Origin: Mycobacterium sp. shizuoka-1
Lineage (GTDB): Bacteria; Actinomycetota; Actinomycetes; Mycobacteriales; Mycobacteriaceae
Reading direction: 5' to 3'
DNA length: 64,000 nucleotides
Assembly: GCF_002723835.1 (NCBI RefSeq)
Contig: NZ_BEWG01000031.1
Location: forward strand, 34,325 to 98,324
The translations under genes were made by a program, and so were the position numbers. The notes under the pieces are model-generated. The model worked only from the letters and a program-made list of their open reading frames with translations. It searched no databases and was not told where the DNA came from. Shown in pieces: positions 20,154 to 29,536 of the stretch; positions within the stretch are counted from its first letter, which is position 1, and each line of letters opens with the position of its first letter.

Positions 20154-21845
20154 ATGGAACTGATTCTCGTCGTCGTCGGCGCGATCGTGGTCTCCGCGAT
20201 GGCGAACCGGCGGGGTCTCGAGCCCGCGTTGATGATCGTCGTGGTCGGTATCGCGGCGTCGTTCCTACCAGGCTTTGAAGCGCCTGAGCTCGACTCGCAT
20301 GTTCTGCTGACGGTGGTGCTTCCGCCGCTGCTGTACTCGGCGGCTCTGGACTTTTCGTTCCCGACCTTCATTCGGAACATCAGGCCGATCCTGGGTCTCG
20401 GGGTCGGGCTGGTGGTCGTCTCCGCGTTTACGGTCGCGGTGGTCTCCTCCTGGTTGGCCCTGGTGCCGCTGACCTTCGGCACCGCACTGATTCTGGGCGC
20501 CATCGTGGCACCGCCGGACGCCGTCACCGCCGTCGCGGTCGGCCGCAAGCTCGGCCTGCCGAAGCGGGTGATGGCGATCCTGACCGGGGAGAGCTTGATC
20601 AATGACGCGGCGGCGCTGACGCTGTTCTCGATCGCGGTCGCCCAGGTCGCCGGCACCCACACGTTCATCAGCAATCCGCTGTTGCTGTTCGGCTACAGCG
20701 CGGTAGTGGGGCCGATGGTGGGCGCCGCGCTCGGTTATGTGACGCTGTGGATCCGGGAACGGCTGAGCAACCCGAGCCTGGAGACCATCCAGGGCCTCGT
20801 GGTGCCATTTGCCGCGTTCATCGCCGCCGAACGGTTGCACGCCTCGGGGGTGCTGGCGGTGGTGGCCGCCGGGTTCGTGGTGGGCAGTGGAACTCTGCGA
20901 TCGGGCTACCAGACCAGGGTGCAGGAGCGCTACGTCTGGCACTCCGTCGACGTGCTTCTCGAAGCGTTTGTCTTTGCCTACATCGGACTGCACCTACGGT
21001 TCGTTCTGGAAGACCTGCGCGACGCCCACGAATCGCTGGCCGAGGTCGCGACCGCTTCGGTGCTGGTGCTCGCCATGGTGCTGGCAATCCGACCGCTGTC
21101 GGTGTTCGTGATGTTCGGCCGCCGCATGCTGTTCCGGCACGTCGACCGCAAGCTGTCGGTCCCGATTCCCGAAGGAGGCGGACGCGGGGCGCTCGGAGTG
21201 CGGAAACGGATGAGGCCGGCGGGCAAGTGGCGGTCGATGGTCGACCACTCCACGTTGAGCTGGCAGGAAAACGTGGTGGTGTCCTGGACAGGGATGCGCG
21301 GCGTGGTGACGCTGGCCGCCGCGGCGGGCATCCCGCCGACCATCGCCAGCGGCGAGCCGTTCCCCGAACGGGCCACCATCCAGGCCATCGCCTTCGTCGT
21401 GGCTGTCGGCACCCTGCTTCTGCAAGGAGCGACACTGCCGCCGCTGATCCGGCGGTTGAAGCTGTCGTCGCGCGACGAGGATGAAGCCTACGACCGCGAG
21501 GAAACGCTCAAGGCAGAGCAGATCGTGCACACGGCCGCCGACGAGGTGCTGGCCTGGTTCGAGGCCAATCCACCCGAGGGGCTCGACCCGTACGTACTGG
21601 CCGAGATCCGCAACCGGATCGCCCGGCACTCGCAGGACGCCGACGAGATGCCCGATCCCGATGCACACACGTTGCGGGCTGAAGTGTTCTCCAACCTGTA
21701 TCGAGATGTGCTGGCTGCGCAGCGGACGGCGCTGATCGGCGAGCGCGACGCAGGTCGTCTCGACGAGGAGGCCGTGCGGGCGATGCTCGAACGGCTGGAT
21801 CTGCAGGAGGCCAGCGTGTCGGCCAGGATGCAGAGCCGGTTCTAG
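20154..21845 (+). CDS. Na+/H+ antiporter, CPA1 family
   Basis: 563 aa. About 12 membrane helices occupy residues 1-430. The TM5-6 region PPDAVTAVAVGRKLGLPKR followed by GESLINDAAALTLF carries the ion-binding Asp/Asn pattern of CPA1 exchangers, and WTGMRGVVTLAAA is the conserved helix near 380. A soluble C-terminal tail of about 120 residues, Glu/Asp-rich and helical, is probably regulatory. It exchanges cytosolic Na+ (or K+) for H+. ATG start 36 nt after nei2. The stop lies just before a short direct repeat. Confidence 0.92.
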   Translation: MELILVVVGAIVVSAMANRRGLEPALMIVVVGIAASFLPGFEAPELDSHVLLTVVLPPLLYSAALDFSFPTFIRNIRPILGLGVGLVVVSAFTVAVVSSWLALVPLTFGTALILGAIVAPPDAVTAVAVGRKLGLPKRVMAILTGESLINDAAALTLFSIAVAQVAGTHTFISNPLLLFGYSAVVGPMVGAALGYVTLWIRERLSNPSLETIQGLVVPFAAFIAAERLHASGVLAVVAAGFVVGSGTLRSGYQTRVQERYVWHSVDVLLEAFVFAYIGLHLRFVLEDLRDAHESLAEVATASVLVLAMVLAIRPLSVFVMFGRRMLFRHVDRKLSVPIPEGGGRGALGVRKRMRPAGKWRSMVDHSTLSWQENVVVSWTGMRGVVTLAAAAGIPPTIASGEPFPERATIQAIAFVVAVGTLLLQGATLPPLIRRLKLSSRDEDEAYDREETLKAEQIVHTAADEVLAWFEANPPEGLDPYVLAEIRNRIARHSQDADEMPDPDAHTLRAEVFSNLYRDVLAAQRTALIGERDAGRLDEEAVRAMLERLDLQEASVSARMQSRF

Positions 21846-21886
21846 CTCCCCGGGTCGCTTCGCTCCTGCCTGCCGGTTCTAACTCC
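21835..21886. repeat. Short direct repeat flanking a dispersed repeat copy
   Basis: A 15-nt unit, GCCGGTTCTAGCTCC at 21835-21849, recurs with one mismatch at 21872-21886. Between the two lies the 27-nt element 21848-21874, the reverse complement of the gdh-internal repeat at 2681-2707 (25 of 27). The left unit covers the antiporter stop and the right unit covers the stop of the convergent DUF1542-like gene. This looks like a target duplication or a partial tail duplication around a small element. Confidence 0.6.
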
Positions 21887-22725
21887 TAGAAGTCGCCGAA
21901 CCCGCCGCCGAAGTCCCCGCCGCCGAAATCGCCACCGCCCCAGCCGCCGCTGTCGCCGAGGCCGCCGCCGTCCCAGCCGCCGCCATCGCCACCCCAGCCA
22001 CCGTCCTGGCCGGCCGCGTCCAGGCCCTGGTCGTACCCCTGGTCGAAGCCCTGGTCGAAGCCGGAGCCGAAACCGTTCTCGAATCCGGAGGCGTCATAGC
22101 CGACACCGTGCATGCCGGAGAACAGCGCATCGAACAGCAGCACCGAACCGACACCCCACGCTCCGGCGACCAGCGCCGTCTTCCACCACGGCTCGGAGTA
22201 CCAGCCGGCCGGCACCGGCCGGCCCGCGACCCGTCCGCCGGGGTAGTAGTTCGGGGTGCGCTGGGTGGGCACGGGGGAGGCCTCGATCTCGCGGCCCTCG
22301 AACTGAACCTTGCGGTCCTCGGTGACCGCGCCCGCCGACTTCTGGCCGGCCATGGTCTCCAGCTCGGGGCCGGGATCCATGCCCATCGCCGTGCGTGCGG
22401 CGCGCACGTAGTACAGCCCCTCGATCGCACTTTCCTTGGCCAGCATGGCCTGCTTGGCGGTGGTCGCCTGATCGATCTGGGACGAGGCGGCGGTAAAGCG
22501 TTCGGAGGCGTCGGCCAGGGCCTGGGTGGCGGCGTCGTTGTTGCCGGACAGGCTCAACACCTGGCCGCCGAGCCGTTCGATGACCCGCCGCGCGTCAGCC
22601 TTGGCGTCGGCCAGTGACGCCGCGTTGCGATTGCCCGAGGCGCGCGACGAGCTCCATACGGCGAGCACGAGGGCGGCGATCACGACGAGGATGAGCAACA
22701 CCAGCACACCGTTCATGGCGTCCAC
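21886..22725 (-). CDS. DUF1542-like membrane-anchored protein with glycine-rich tail
   Basis: 279 aa. Order: one N-terminal membrane helix (about 5-25, VLLILVVIAALVLAVW), a helical or coiled segment (35-135) rich in Ala/Asp/Lys/Gln, a linker, a second hydrophobic stretch (WWKTALVAGAWGVGSVLLFDALF, about 175-200), then FDQGFDQGYDQG repeats and a Gly/Asp/Trp tail ending GGGFGDF. The tail is low complexity and likely disordered. No catalytic motif is seen. I recall relatives in mycobacteria labelled DUF1542; function unknown. Start at 22725 or an in-frame ATG three codons inside. Confidence 0.8.
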   Translation of the reverse strand: MDAMNGVLVLLILVVIAALVLAVWSSSRASGNRNAASLADAKADARRVIERLGGQVLSLSGNNDAATQALADASERFTAASSQIDQATTAKQAMLAKESAIEGLYYVRAARTAMGMDPGPELETMAGQKSAGAVTEDRKVQFEGREIEASPVPTQRTPNYYPGGRVAGRPVPAGWYSEPWWKTALVAGAWGVGSVLLFDALFSGMHGVGYDASGFENGFGSGFDQGFDQGYDQGLDAAGQDGGWGGDGGGWDGGGLGDSGGWGGGDFGGGDFGGGFGDF

Positions 22726-22770
22726 AGTACCGATGCTGTGAAAGTGCCCCGGCGGACGAAACTTTGCCGG

Positions 22771-23952
22771 TCAGAGGACGCCGAGCGTGCGGTAGACCGC
22801 GTCGCTCAACGCGGTGCTGCGCGGGTCGGCGTTGCACTTGGTGGCATCGAAGTAGTTCATGACGTAGGCGTAGCCGATGCGGTGTTCGAGATCGACGAAG
22901 CCGTAGGAGCCACCCGAACCCCCGTGACCGAAGCTGCGCAGGTTCGGCCCGGCCACCCCGCGCTGGTTGAGCATGTAGCCCAGACCCCAGCCGTGGTCGG
23001 CGACTCGGGCCCCGAGCACGACGTCGGCGTCGAAGCCCCCCTGCGAGATTCGCACCGACTCCAGATGGTCGCGGCTGAGCAGCTTCTCCTGCGCCAGCCC
23101 GTTGTAGAACGTGGCCAGCCCCAACGCCGACACGTGACCGTTGGTGCCGGGGAACTCGCTGGAGCGCCACCGGGTCAGTTCGTTGGATCCCAGTTCGTCG
23201 TCGGGGACGAAGCCCATCGCGATCGACAGCCCGGCCATCGGGTGTTCGCCCAGCGAGGTGGGACGCCCGGGTGCCTGCCCGTGGGCGAGTACGTCGCGGA
23301 TGTGCGGCTTGTTCACCATGTCCGCGCAGCGGGAGTGCTCGGATTCCGGCAGCCCGATGTGCACGTCGATACCCATCGGCTGGGCGATCTCGGTCCGCAG
23401 GTACTGGCCGATGGTGCGTCCGGTCACGCGGCGCACCACCTCGCCGAGGATGAAGCCGAACGTGACCATGTGATAGCCCTGCGCGGTGCCCGGCGGCCAC
23501 CACGGCTCGGCGGCGGCCAGGTCGGCGCACACCCGATCCCAGTCGGTGGTGTCGCTCCAGTGCAGGCGATGCCGGGGGCCGATCACCCCGGAGCGGTGGC
23601 CCAGCACCGAGGCGACGGTGATGTCCTGCTTGCCGTTCTGAGCGAACTCCGGCCAATACCGTGCGACCGGGGCGTACAGGTCGATCTCCCCGCGGTCGGC
23701 CAGCAGGTGCACGCAGGTGCTGGTCAGGCCCTTGGTCCCGGAGAAGACGCTGGCCAGGGTGTCCTGCCGCCACCGCCGCCGGCGGCGGGCATCCGCGTAG
23801 CCGCCCCACAGGTTGACCACCAGATCGCCGTCGACCCACACCGCCACGGCGGCACCGACGTCGTCACCCTCGGTGAAGTTCTTCTCGAAGGCGTCGCGGA
23901 CCGCGTCAAACCCCGCGGCGCACGCACCGCCGATGGGGATGTGGTCGCTCAA
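22771..23952 (-). CDS. lipP: Esterase/lipase of the serine beta-lactamase fold LipP
   Basis: 393 aa. The class C beta-lactamase/DD-peptidase fold is shown by the S71-G-T-K74 nucleophile motif (SVFSGTKG), and a later Tyr-containing motif and the C-terminal FGHGGSGGS segment complete the site. These enzymes hydrolyse short-chain esters. There is no signal peptide, so it is probably cytosolic or peripheral. ATG 23952. Orthologue of Rv2463; in M. tuberculosis its neighbour is tig, but here about 11.6 kb of other genes intervene. Confidence 0.92.
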   Translation of the reverse strand: MSDHIPIGGACAAGFDAVRDAFEKNFTEGDDVGAAVAVWVDGDLVVNLWGGYADARRRRRWRQDTLASVFSGTKGLTSTCVHLLADRGEIDLYAPVARYWPEFAQNGKQDITVASVLGHRSGVIGPRHRLHWSDTTDWDRVCADLAAAEPWWPPGTAQGYHMVTFGFILGEVVRRVTGRTIGQYLRTEIAQPMGIDVHIGLPESEHSRCADMVNKPHIRDVLAHGQAPGRPTSLGEHPMAGLSIAMGFVPDDELGSNELTRWRSSEFPGTNGHVSALGLATFYNGLAQEKLLSRDHLESVRISQGGFDADVVLGARVADHGWGLGYMLNQRGVAGPNLRSFGHGGSGGSYGFVDLEHRIGYAYVMNYFDATKCNADPRSTALSDAVYRTLGVL

Positions 23953-24183
23953 CGCGCCTCCTGGCCGTCAGGTGCAGAAGCCTGAATCTACGGAGGTCAC
24001 GCTACCGACGAAAGCTGGTAGGACGATCGGAGCGCAATCGCAACCGCGCCGTAATCAGCGCCGACGTCGAAAAATCTGTTCACTCGCAGTTTCCCGCCGA
24101 TACCCCGTTCTCGGGCCCGGGTGGGTCACGATCGACGGGTGGACATTCCCGACACCGGCATACCGCCCGCGCTGGTCGGCCGG

Positions 24184-25812
24184 ATGACGATGGCCGAACA
24201 GTACGAATGGCATCAGAGTTTCCTGCGCCGACACCGGGTTTCGCGGCGCACCTTCCTGCGCGGGTCGGCGGCCGCCGCCGCGGTGGCCGCGGCGGGGACC
24301 TCGCCGTTCGGCCACCTGGCCTACGCCCAGGACGCGCCGCTGCAGGTGGCCGGTCGTCGTATCGGGTACGGCCCGGACGCCGCGAGCCAGTTGCGACTGG
24401 CCGCCCAGCTTTCCCGCAACCCTGGACGCGCCAAGGTCTTCGTCGACCACGGCCCGACACCCGAGCTCGGGGCGAGCGTCGAGGCCGAGGTGCGCAGCCT
24501 GGTGACACAGATCCCGGACAGCGCCGGTGGGGTGCTCTCGGCCGAACAGTTCTACGTCCACGCCCCGCTCGACGGACTGCCCGGGCGTATGCCCCACTTC
24601 TATCGCTGGCGCACCGACGACGGCTTCGCCGGTGACGTACGCTCGGCGACAACCGCGATGCCCACCGCGCGAAATGCCATGGGCTGGTTTCGGTTCACGA
24701 TGATGGGGGATCAGGGCACCAACACCACACCGGTGCTCCCGTCCGGACTCGCGCCGGGGGAGTACGACGACAATTCCTATCAGCCCGACAACGATCCTTC
24801 GGTCGCGCACGCCGACAATGTGCTGGGCCAGATCGTGGCCGCCCGCCCGGACTTTCACGTGTTGGCCGGCGATATCGCCTACGGTGACCCGACCGGGGCG
24901 GGCAAGCCCGCGGCATTCGTCCGAAAAGGTAATCCACCCAAGGGGTTCGACAAATACAACCCGTTCGTCTGGGACGTGTATCTGAGCTCCATCGAGGCCA
25001 GCGCGTCGACGACGCCGTGGATGTTCGCCACCGGCAACCACGACATGGAGGCGGCCTATCCGCAGCACGGCTATGGCGGGCATCTGGCGCGGCTGGATTT
25101 CCCGGGCAACGGCCCGGCCGGATGCCCGTCGGTGTATTCGTTCACCTACGGCAACGTCGCGGTGCTCTCCCTGGACGCCAACGACGTCAGCGATGAGATC
25201 CCCGCCAACACCGGCTACTCGAAGGGCGCCCAAAACGCCTGGGCGGAAAAGACGTTGGCCGCACACAGGGCCAATCCCGACATCGACTTCATCGTCTGCT
25301 TCTTTCACCACTGCGCCTATTCGACGGTGTCCGACCACGCCAGTGACGGGGGTGTGCGAGCCGCCTGGGTCCCGCTGTTCGACCGCTACGGCGTCGACCT
25401 GGTGCTCCAAGGCCACAACCACGCCTTCGAACGCTCCGACCCGATGCGCGCAGGCGCGCCCACCCGGGTCGCCGGGGACAAGGCGATCGTCTACCCGGAA
25501 ACCGACGGGACCGTGTACTACACCGTGGGATCCGGCGGCCGGCGCCGTTACAGCTTCCAGCCCGGCGAGCAGGAAAGCTACCGCGGCCACGAGTTGCCCG
25601 ACACCTTCGTGCCCAACAGCTACGTGTGGACCGCAGGCGGCCACAAGCAGGCCGAGGAGGTGCCCTGGTCGCGGGTCCGGTTCCGCAACTACGCGTTCAT
25701 CCGCGTCGACGTGCGGCCGGGAAACCTGATGAGCGAGATGGACGTGACCGCCGTGGACGAATACGGCCGGGAGTTCGACATGCTGACCTACCGTCGGCAG
25801 GTTCGCGGCTGA
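24184..25812 (+). CDS. Tat-exported purple acid phosphatase-like metallophosphoesterase
   Basis: 542 aa from ATG 24184 (a GTG at 24121 would add 21 residues). The twin-arginine signal SRRTFLRGSAAAAAVAAAG (residues about 20-40) precedes an Ala-rich stretch ending AYAQD. A Fn3-like N-domain leads to the dinuclear metal core: MGDQGTN, LAGDIAYGD with D230, TGNHD with N285-H286, the FHH pair H375-H376 and QGHNH with H411 and H413. It hydrolyses phosphate mono- or diesters outside the membrane. Folding before export via Tat fits metal loading. Related in architecture to Rv2577. First gene of the accessory stretch. Confidence 0.88.
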   Translation: MTMAEQYEWHQSFLRRHRVSRRTFLRGSAAAAAVAAAGTSPFGHLAYAQDAPLQVAGRRIGYGPDAASQLRLAAQLSRNPGRAKVFVDHGPTPELGASVEAEVRSLVTQIPDSAGGVLSAEQFYVHAPLDGLPGRMPHFYRWRTDDGFAGDVRSATTAMPTARNAMGWFRFTMMGDQGTNTTPVLPSGLAPGEYDDNSYQPDNDPSVAHADNVLGQIVAARPDFHVLAGDIAYGDPTGAGKPAAFVRKGNPPKGFDKYNPFVWDVYLSSIEASASTTPWMFATGNHDMEAAYPQHGYGGHLARLDFPGNGPAGCPSVYSFTYGNVAVLSLDANDVSDEIPANTGYSKGAQNAWAEKTLAAHRANPDIDFIVCFFHHCAYSTVSDHASDGGVRAAWVPLFDRYGVDLVLQGHNHAFERSDPMRAGAPTRVAGDKAIVYPETDGTVYYTVGSGGRRRYSFQPGEQESYRGHELPDTFVPNSYVWTAGGHKQAEEVPWSRVRFRNYAFIRVDVRPGNLMSEMDVTAVDEYGREFDMLTYRRQVRG

Positions 25813-25815
25813 CGT

Positions 25816-26556
25816 CTATCGTGGCGGATCGCCCTGCCAGATAAAGCTGTTGATGAACTTGCCGAGATCCTGGGCGAGTTCGAGATTCGCCCCGGAAGGA
25901 ACGCCGGGTCCATCGCCCGGCGCAAACTTGTGATACGGGCCGATCGCGGCGCCGACCAGCGCGAGGTCGTTCTTCACCGCCGCCATCACGACGATGCGGG
26001 TGCGGGACCCCGATGCGCCGCCCGGTGGGTACACGTCGAGAACTTCGCCGTAGCCGAGTTGGTAACCGACCGTCGCATTCGGCAGCACGTACGCGACCGT
26101 CGCGTCGGGTTGCTTCTCCTTGAGCAGACTGTCCACCACCTCCTCGGCCGGACGTCCTTGCGCGGGGACTGCGAACAGCTCCATGGTGCCGCCGTCGCCG
26201 CCGGTGTAGACGGCCGAGACGCCGTCCTCGTGGGTGGTGATGGTGTATGCCGACCCTGCAGCAGGGTAGGACACCGAGAAGCTTTCGTCAGCAGCCACAT
26301 AACGCGGATTGGCTTGGACGGGATTTCCGGTCGGGGGACTCCCGCAGTCGGGCGGGCAGGAATAGCGCGCAGTCGGTTCCACCGACGATGCCCACGCGGT
26401 CGTCGAAATCCCCACCAGCACAGCCAGACTGACTCCGAGTAATACGAGCATTCGGCGCACCGACGTGGTGCGCACCGCGTGTGCGGAGTACGCACCCGAC
26501 AGCACCGAATAACCCGCGAACTGTTCTTCGTCCGGCGCGGCGACGTTCGCGCTCAT
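25816..26556 (-). CDS. Single-pass membrane protein with extracytoplasmic domain, unknown function
   Basis: 246 aa from the ATG at 26556, which overlaps the stop of the upstream zinc-ribbon gene (ATGA). A short cytosolic head (1-42) leads to one membrane helix (MLVLLGVSLAVLVGISTTAWA, about 43-63), then a 180-residue exported domain with a Cys pair (YSCPPDCGSPP) and a mixed beta fold (SFSVSYPAAGSAYTI onward). No catalytic motif is recognised. Third gene of the S53 peptidase operon. It ends 3 nt from the convergent phosphatase stop. Confidence 0.8.
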   Translation of the reverse strand: MSANVAAPDEEQFAGYSVLSGAYSAHAVRTTSVRRMLVLLGVSLAVLVGISTTAWASSVEPTARYSCPPDCGSPPTGNPVQANPRYVAADESFSVSYPAAGSAYTITTHEDGVSAVYTGGDGGTMELFAVPAQGRPAEEVVDSLLKEKQPDATVAYVLPNATVGYQLGYGEVLDVYPPGGASGSRTRIVVMAAVKNDLALVGAAIGPYHKFAPGDGPGVPSGANLELAQDLGKFINSFIWQGDPPR

Positions 26557-27743
26557 CGGTCCACTGCTTCCAGGGCGGGTTGCGGTCGCTCTCGGCGGCG
26601 CGCGACGCGAGACGTCGTCGGTGCAGCAAGACAGCTGACTCCGCACGAGGCGCAGAACCGGGTGTCGGGGACGACGTGCTCGCAGGACGGGCACAAGATC
26701 GGCAACTCCGGATATACCTCCGCGTTCTCACGCAACATCATGATTTGCAGACCCACCCGCAGTGCGACGATCGCCACCGCGGCAAACGTGATGTGAATCA
26801 GGAACTGTACAGACACCGGTAGGCGGTAGGCCTGCGCCAGACCGACGCTGGCGTAGGCCGCAGAACCGATCAACAAGCCGAGGCCACCGATCAGAAGTGC
26901 GTTGCGCCGTCGACGCCCCTGGTACCACAGTGCCGCGCCGACCAGTCCCCCCAGGGACAGACCCGTCAAGGGTTCTGCGACGCCGCGCACGCCCGCCTCG
27001 AGCAACATCGCCGGGACCGGTTGGTCACCTGCCACCGAGGTCTCGCCGAACTGGGGAACCATCCGAACCACGTTGGTGGCAACGGTGAACATCGTGGCAC
27101 CGATCAATCCGATGACGAAGCCGTGCAACGTCTCTGAGACAGGCGGACGCATCATCCGGACGATGACAGCGGGTATCTGGATCGACAGCAGAGCGCCGAA
27201 CGGGATCACTACCGCGTCGCCGATCAGTCGGAGAGTCGGGATTTCGGCGCCCAGGCCGAGGCTGTAGGACTCGGCGACGATAGACCGGGTGAGTACGGCC
27301 CACGCGATCCCGACAGATAGGCCGAGGACCGCGGTGAGCACCCACAGCCACCGCGGCAGATCGCCCAGCAGTCCGGTTTCGTGGAGGTAGAGCGCTACCA
27401 GGACGGTCGGGGCGAAGATCGCCACTGCGATCATCGGGATGTACCACTGGGTCAGGCTCAGCGAGACCAGCAGGACTGCCACCAGCGCGAGACCCAGCCG
27501 GAACGCCCCTCGCGAGCGCTGGGGCAGGTGCGGGAAGACGGAGCTGACAATCGACGGTTGCAGGACGTGCTCGCCCGGCGCCGCGGCGTAGTGACGAACC
27601 CGCAGCCACGTGGGGCCGCCACCGACGGCCGGTGACAGCTGGCCTCCGCAGTGGGCGCAGAATCGGCCGGCCGGTACATCGTGGTGGCATGCCGGGCACG
27701 GCATGGTCGCCTGGTGGCGCGCGTGGCCAACGTCCTCGGTCAC
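26553..27743 (-). CDS. Polytopic membrane protein flanked by two zinc ribbons
   Basis: 396 aa from GTG 27743, overlapping by 4 nt the S53 peptidase stop. A zinc ribbon lies at the N-terminus (CPACHHDVPAGRFCAHCG, about 17-34) and a near copy at the C-terminus (CPSCEHVVPDTRFCASCG, about 352-369); about eight to nine hydrophobic helices fill the space between. Both ribbons should face the cytosol if the helix number is even. No transporter or enzyme family is recognised. Context, between a secreted protease and an exported-domain protein with overlapping frames, suggests a membrane partner of the protease system. Function unknown. Confidence 0.8.
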   Translation of the reverse strand: MTEDVGHARHQATMPCPACHHDVPAGRFCAHCGGQLSPAVGGGPTWLRVRHYAAAPGEHVLQPSIVSSVFPHLPQRSRGAFRLGLALVAVLLVSLSLTQWYIPMIAVAIFAPTVLVALYLHETGLLGDLPRWLWVLTAVLGLSVGIAWAVLTRSIVAESYSLGLGAEIPTLRLIGDAVVIPFGALLSIQIPAVIVRMMRPPVSETLHGFVIGLIGATMFTVATNVVRMVPQFGETSVAGDQPVPAMLLEAGVRGVAEPLTGLSLGGLVGAALWYQGRRRRNALLIGGLGLLIGSAAYASVGLAQAYRLPVSVQFLIHITFAAVAIVALRVGLQIMMLRENAEVYPELPILCPSCEHVVPDTRFCASCGVSCLAAPTTSRVARRRERPQPALEAVDR

Positions 27744-29437
27744 CGTGGGCTCCGCTGCGCGTCGAGGATGTTCTGCGCAAGGTTGTAGACGTCGGGACTG
27801 CCCAGGCCGGTCACCATGTCATGCCCGGGGGCAGCCACCGCCACGGCGTTGGTGCCAAGGGTGATGTCATGGAAACCCGGTCGCGCAGAACGGGCTGCCA
27901 CGCGGTACAGCAGCGGATTGAGATCGCCGAGCCGCCGACCGCCGTGGTCGAGAAGGTACTGGGTGATCACTGCCGCGACGCCCGCCCAGATCGGAGCGGC
28001 CTGCGACGTCCCGCCGCCGACCACCAACTGCTGATTGGCGACGATCACGGCACCGGTGGAGCTGTCGGCCACGGCCGCGACGTCGGGGGTGAGCCTTCGC
28101 ACGGTGTTGCTCGCGCTCGACACCCCGGCCTGCCAGGGTGGCCGGTCGAAGAGGCTGGACACTCCGCCGCCGCTGCCCTGCGTCAGCGGGCCATCGGTCC
28201 ACGCGTGCTCTGCCAGCCATCGGTATTGGTCATCGGTCGACAGTGTCGTGCCTCCGACGTTGGTGACCTCCGGCAGCGAGGCCACCGCGTCCAGTCCGAC
28301 GTCCGAAGGGCCGGGCGGCGCAGACCAGTCGCGACCCCTCTTACATTCCAGGCCGGCAAGGTCGCCGCTGGCATCGAAGACCGTGGTCCCGCGCAGTGCC
28401 GCGGCCGAGATGGCGGAGCGGATCGGTGCCAAGTCGCTGGCAGTGATCAGCCGATCGCAGCCCCATCCGATCGACAAACTCCAGATGGCACCGGGGTACT
28501 GCCGGTCGACGGATTGCATCAGCTCGGCGATCTTGACGTAGGTGCCGCCGCCGTCGACCGTCGTGCGGGCGTTGACCAGAACCTTGCGTGCGTCGGGCGC
28601 GATCGCGTGGGCGACCTGAAGGTCCATGGTGGCTTCCCCGGAACGCTGTTCTGGCATGCTGCCGACGATCTCGGGCGTGAAGCGGGGAAGCTGGTAGGTC
28701 TGGCTGAACATGTCGAGGTCGGCTTGGTTGAAGCCGTCGAAGGCGAACACGACGATGGTCGTGCCTGTGCCGGTGTAGCCGGAGTCGGTGAGCGGCTGCA
28801 CGTTATACGTGGTCCGCAACGAACTGGGTGGCAACGCGTGGTCCGGCACATCCAGCGGCCGTAAACCCGGGGCGTTCTCGTGCATGGGGGTGAAACTGAG
28901 GATCCGGCCCAGGCCGGCCACGGTGTCGGCGAGAGCGGATGGCACGGCGGGCTGTTGCGGGGAGGCGTAGAAGACTTGCCCGTTGGCGTGGCGGTAGTCG
29001 TGGATCGGGGCGGCGACCGCCGCACCGAGGGCGCGTGCGTCGCCGGTCAGCACCGCCCAGCGATCGTCGGGCCGCCAGCGCACGGTGAGACCGTGGTTCT
29101 CGGCCCAGCGATAGAGCCCGTCGGGTGACTGCGCGTTCCGCAATTCGACTGTGAGATCAACGATCTGGCCACGCGATGTGCCGAGGTCTGTCGAGGCTGC
29201 CAGCAGCGAGGCGAACGGCCCGGAAATCGCCTGGGCGAGCGTGGGCTCAGGCTTGGAGCCGATCACCACCAGGGTCAGGGCCACCGCCACCGCCATCGAG
29301 TGCGCTGCCGGCCGGCGCCACCAGCGTCCTGGATGTCCCGATGGTCGCGCCCCGAACTGGGCCGACGTGGATGGCCGTGGCCGCATAGATTCCGCCCCGA
29401 TGATGCTGGCTTTGGTAAGCCTGACCTTTGTGTGCAT
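27740..29437 (-). CDS. Secreted S53 (sedolisin/kumamolisin) serine-carboxyl peptidase
   Basis: 565 aa. A signal region (about 45-70, MAVAVALTLVVIGS then TLAQA) is followed by a pro-domain (about 80-200) and the catalytic domain. The S53 triad is visible as E268 and D272 (SGEATMDLQ) with S478 (GGGTSQAAP); the oxyanion Asp is D359 (DASGDLAG). The C-terminal calcium site fits HDITLGTN and PGHDMVTGLGSPD. S53 enzymes are usually acid-active and cut their own pro-domain. The start could also be the internal ATG at codon 18. First gene of a three-gene operon with 4-nt overlaps. Confidence 0.88.
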   Translation of the reverse strand: MHTKVRLTKASIIGAESMRPRPSTSAQFGARPSGHPGRWWRRPAAHSMAVAVALTLVVIGSKPEPTLAQAISGPFASLLAASTDLGTSRGQIVDLTVELRNAQSPDGLYRWAENHGLTVRWRPDDRWAVLTGDARALGAAVAAPIHDYRHANGQVFYASPQQPAVPSALADTVAGLGRILSFTPMHENAPGLRPLDVPDHALPPSSLRTTYNVQPLTDSGYTGTGTTIVVFAFDGFNQADLDMFSQTYQLPRFTPEIVGSMPEQRSGEATMDLQVAHAIAPDARKVLVNARTTVDGGGTYVKIAELMQSVDRQYPGAIWSLSIGWGCDRLITASDLAPIRSAISAAALRGTTVFDASGDLAGLECKRGRDWSAPPGPSDVGLDAVASLPEVTNVGGTTLSTDDQYRWLAEHAWTDGPLTQGSGGGVSSLFDRPPWQAGVSSASNTVRRLTPDVAAVADSSTGAVIVANQQLVVGGGTSQAAPIWAGVAAVITQYLLDHGGRRLGDLNPLLYRVAARSARPGFHDITLGTNAVAVAAPGHDMVTGLGSPDVYNLAQNILDAQRSPR

Positions 29438-29536
29438 CGCACTGTAACGGGACGCGCGATGCCGTGCACAGCAAAGCAGGAGATTCTCTCGATAGTGCCG
29501 GTGTGAGTGGCCTGTCGGTAGGGGCTGCCGCCGTGG

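Noticed and set aside
21886..22100. Gly-rich tail as a PE_PGRS-like domain
   Set aside because: No PE domain at the N-terminus and the repeat is FDQG/GGDFGG, not the GGAGG type.
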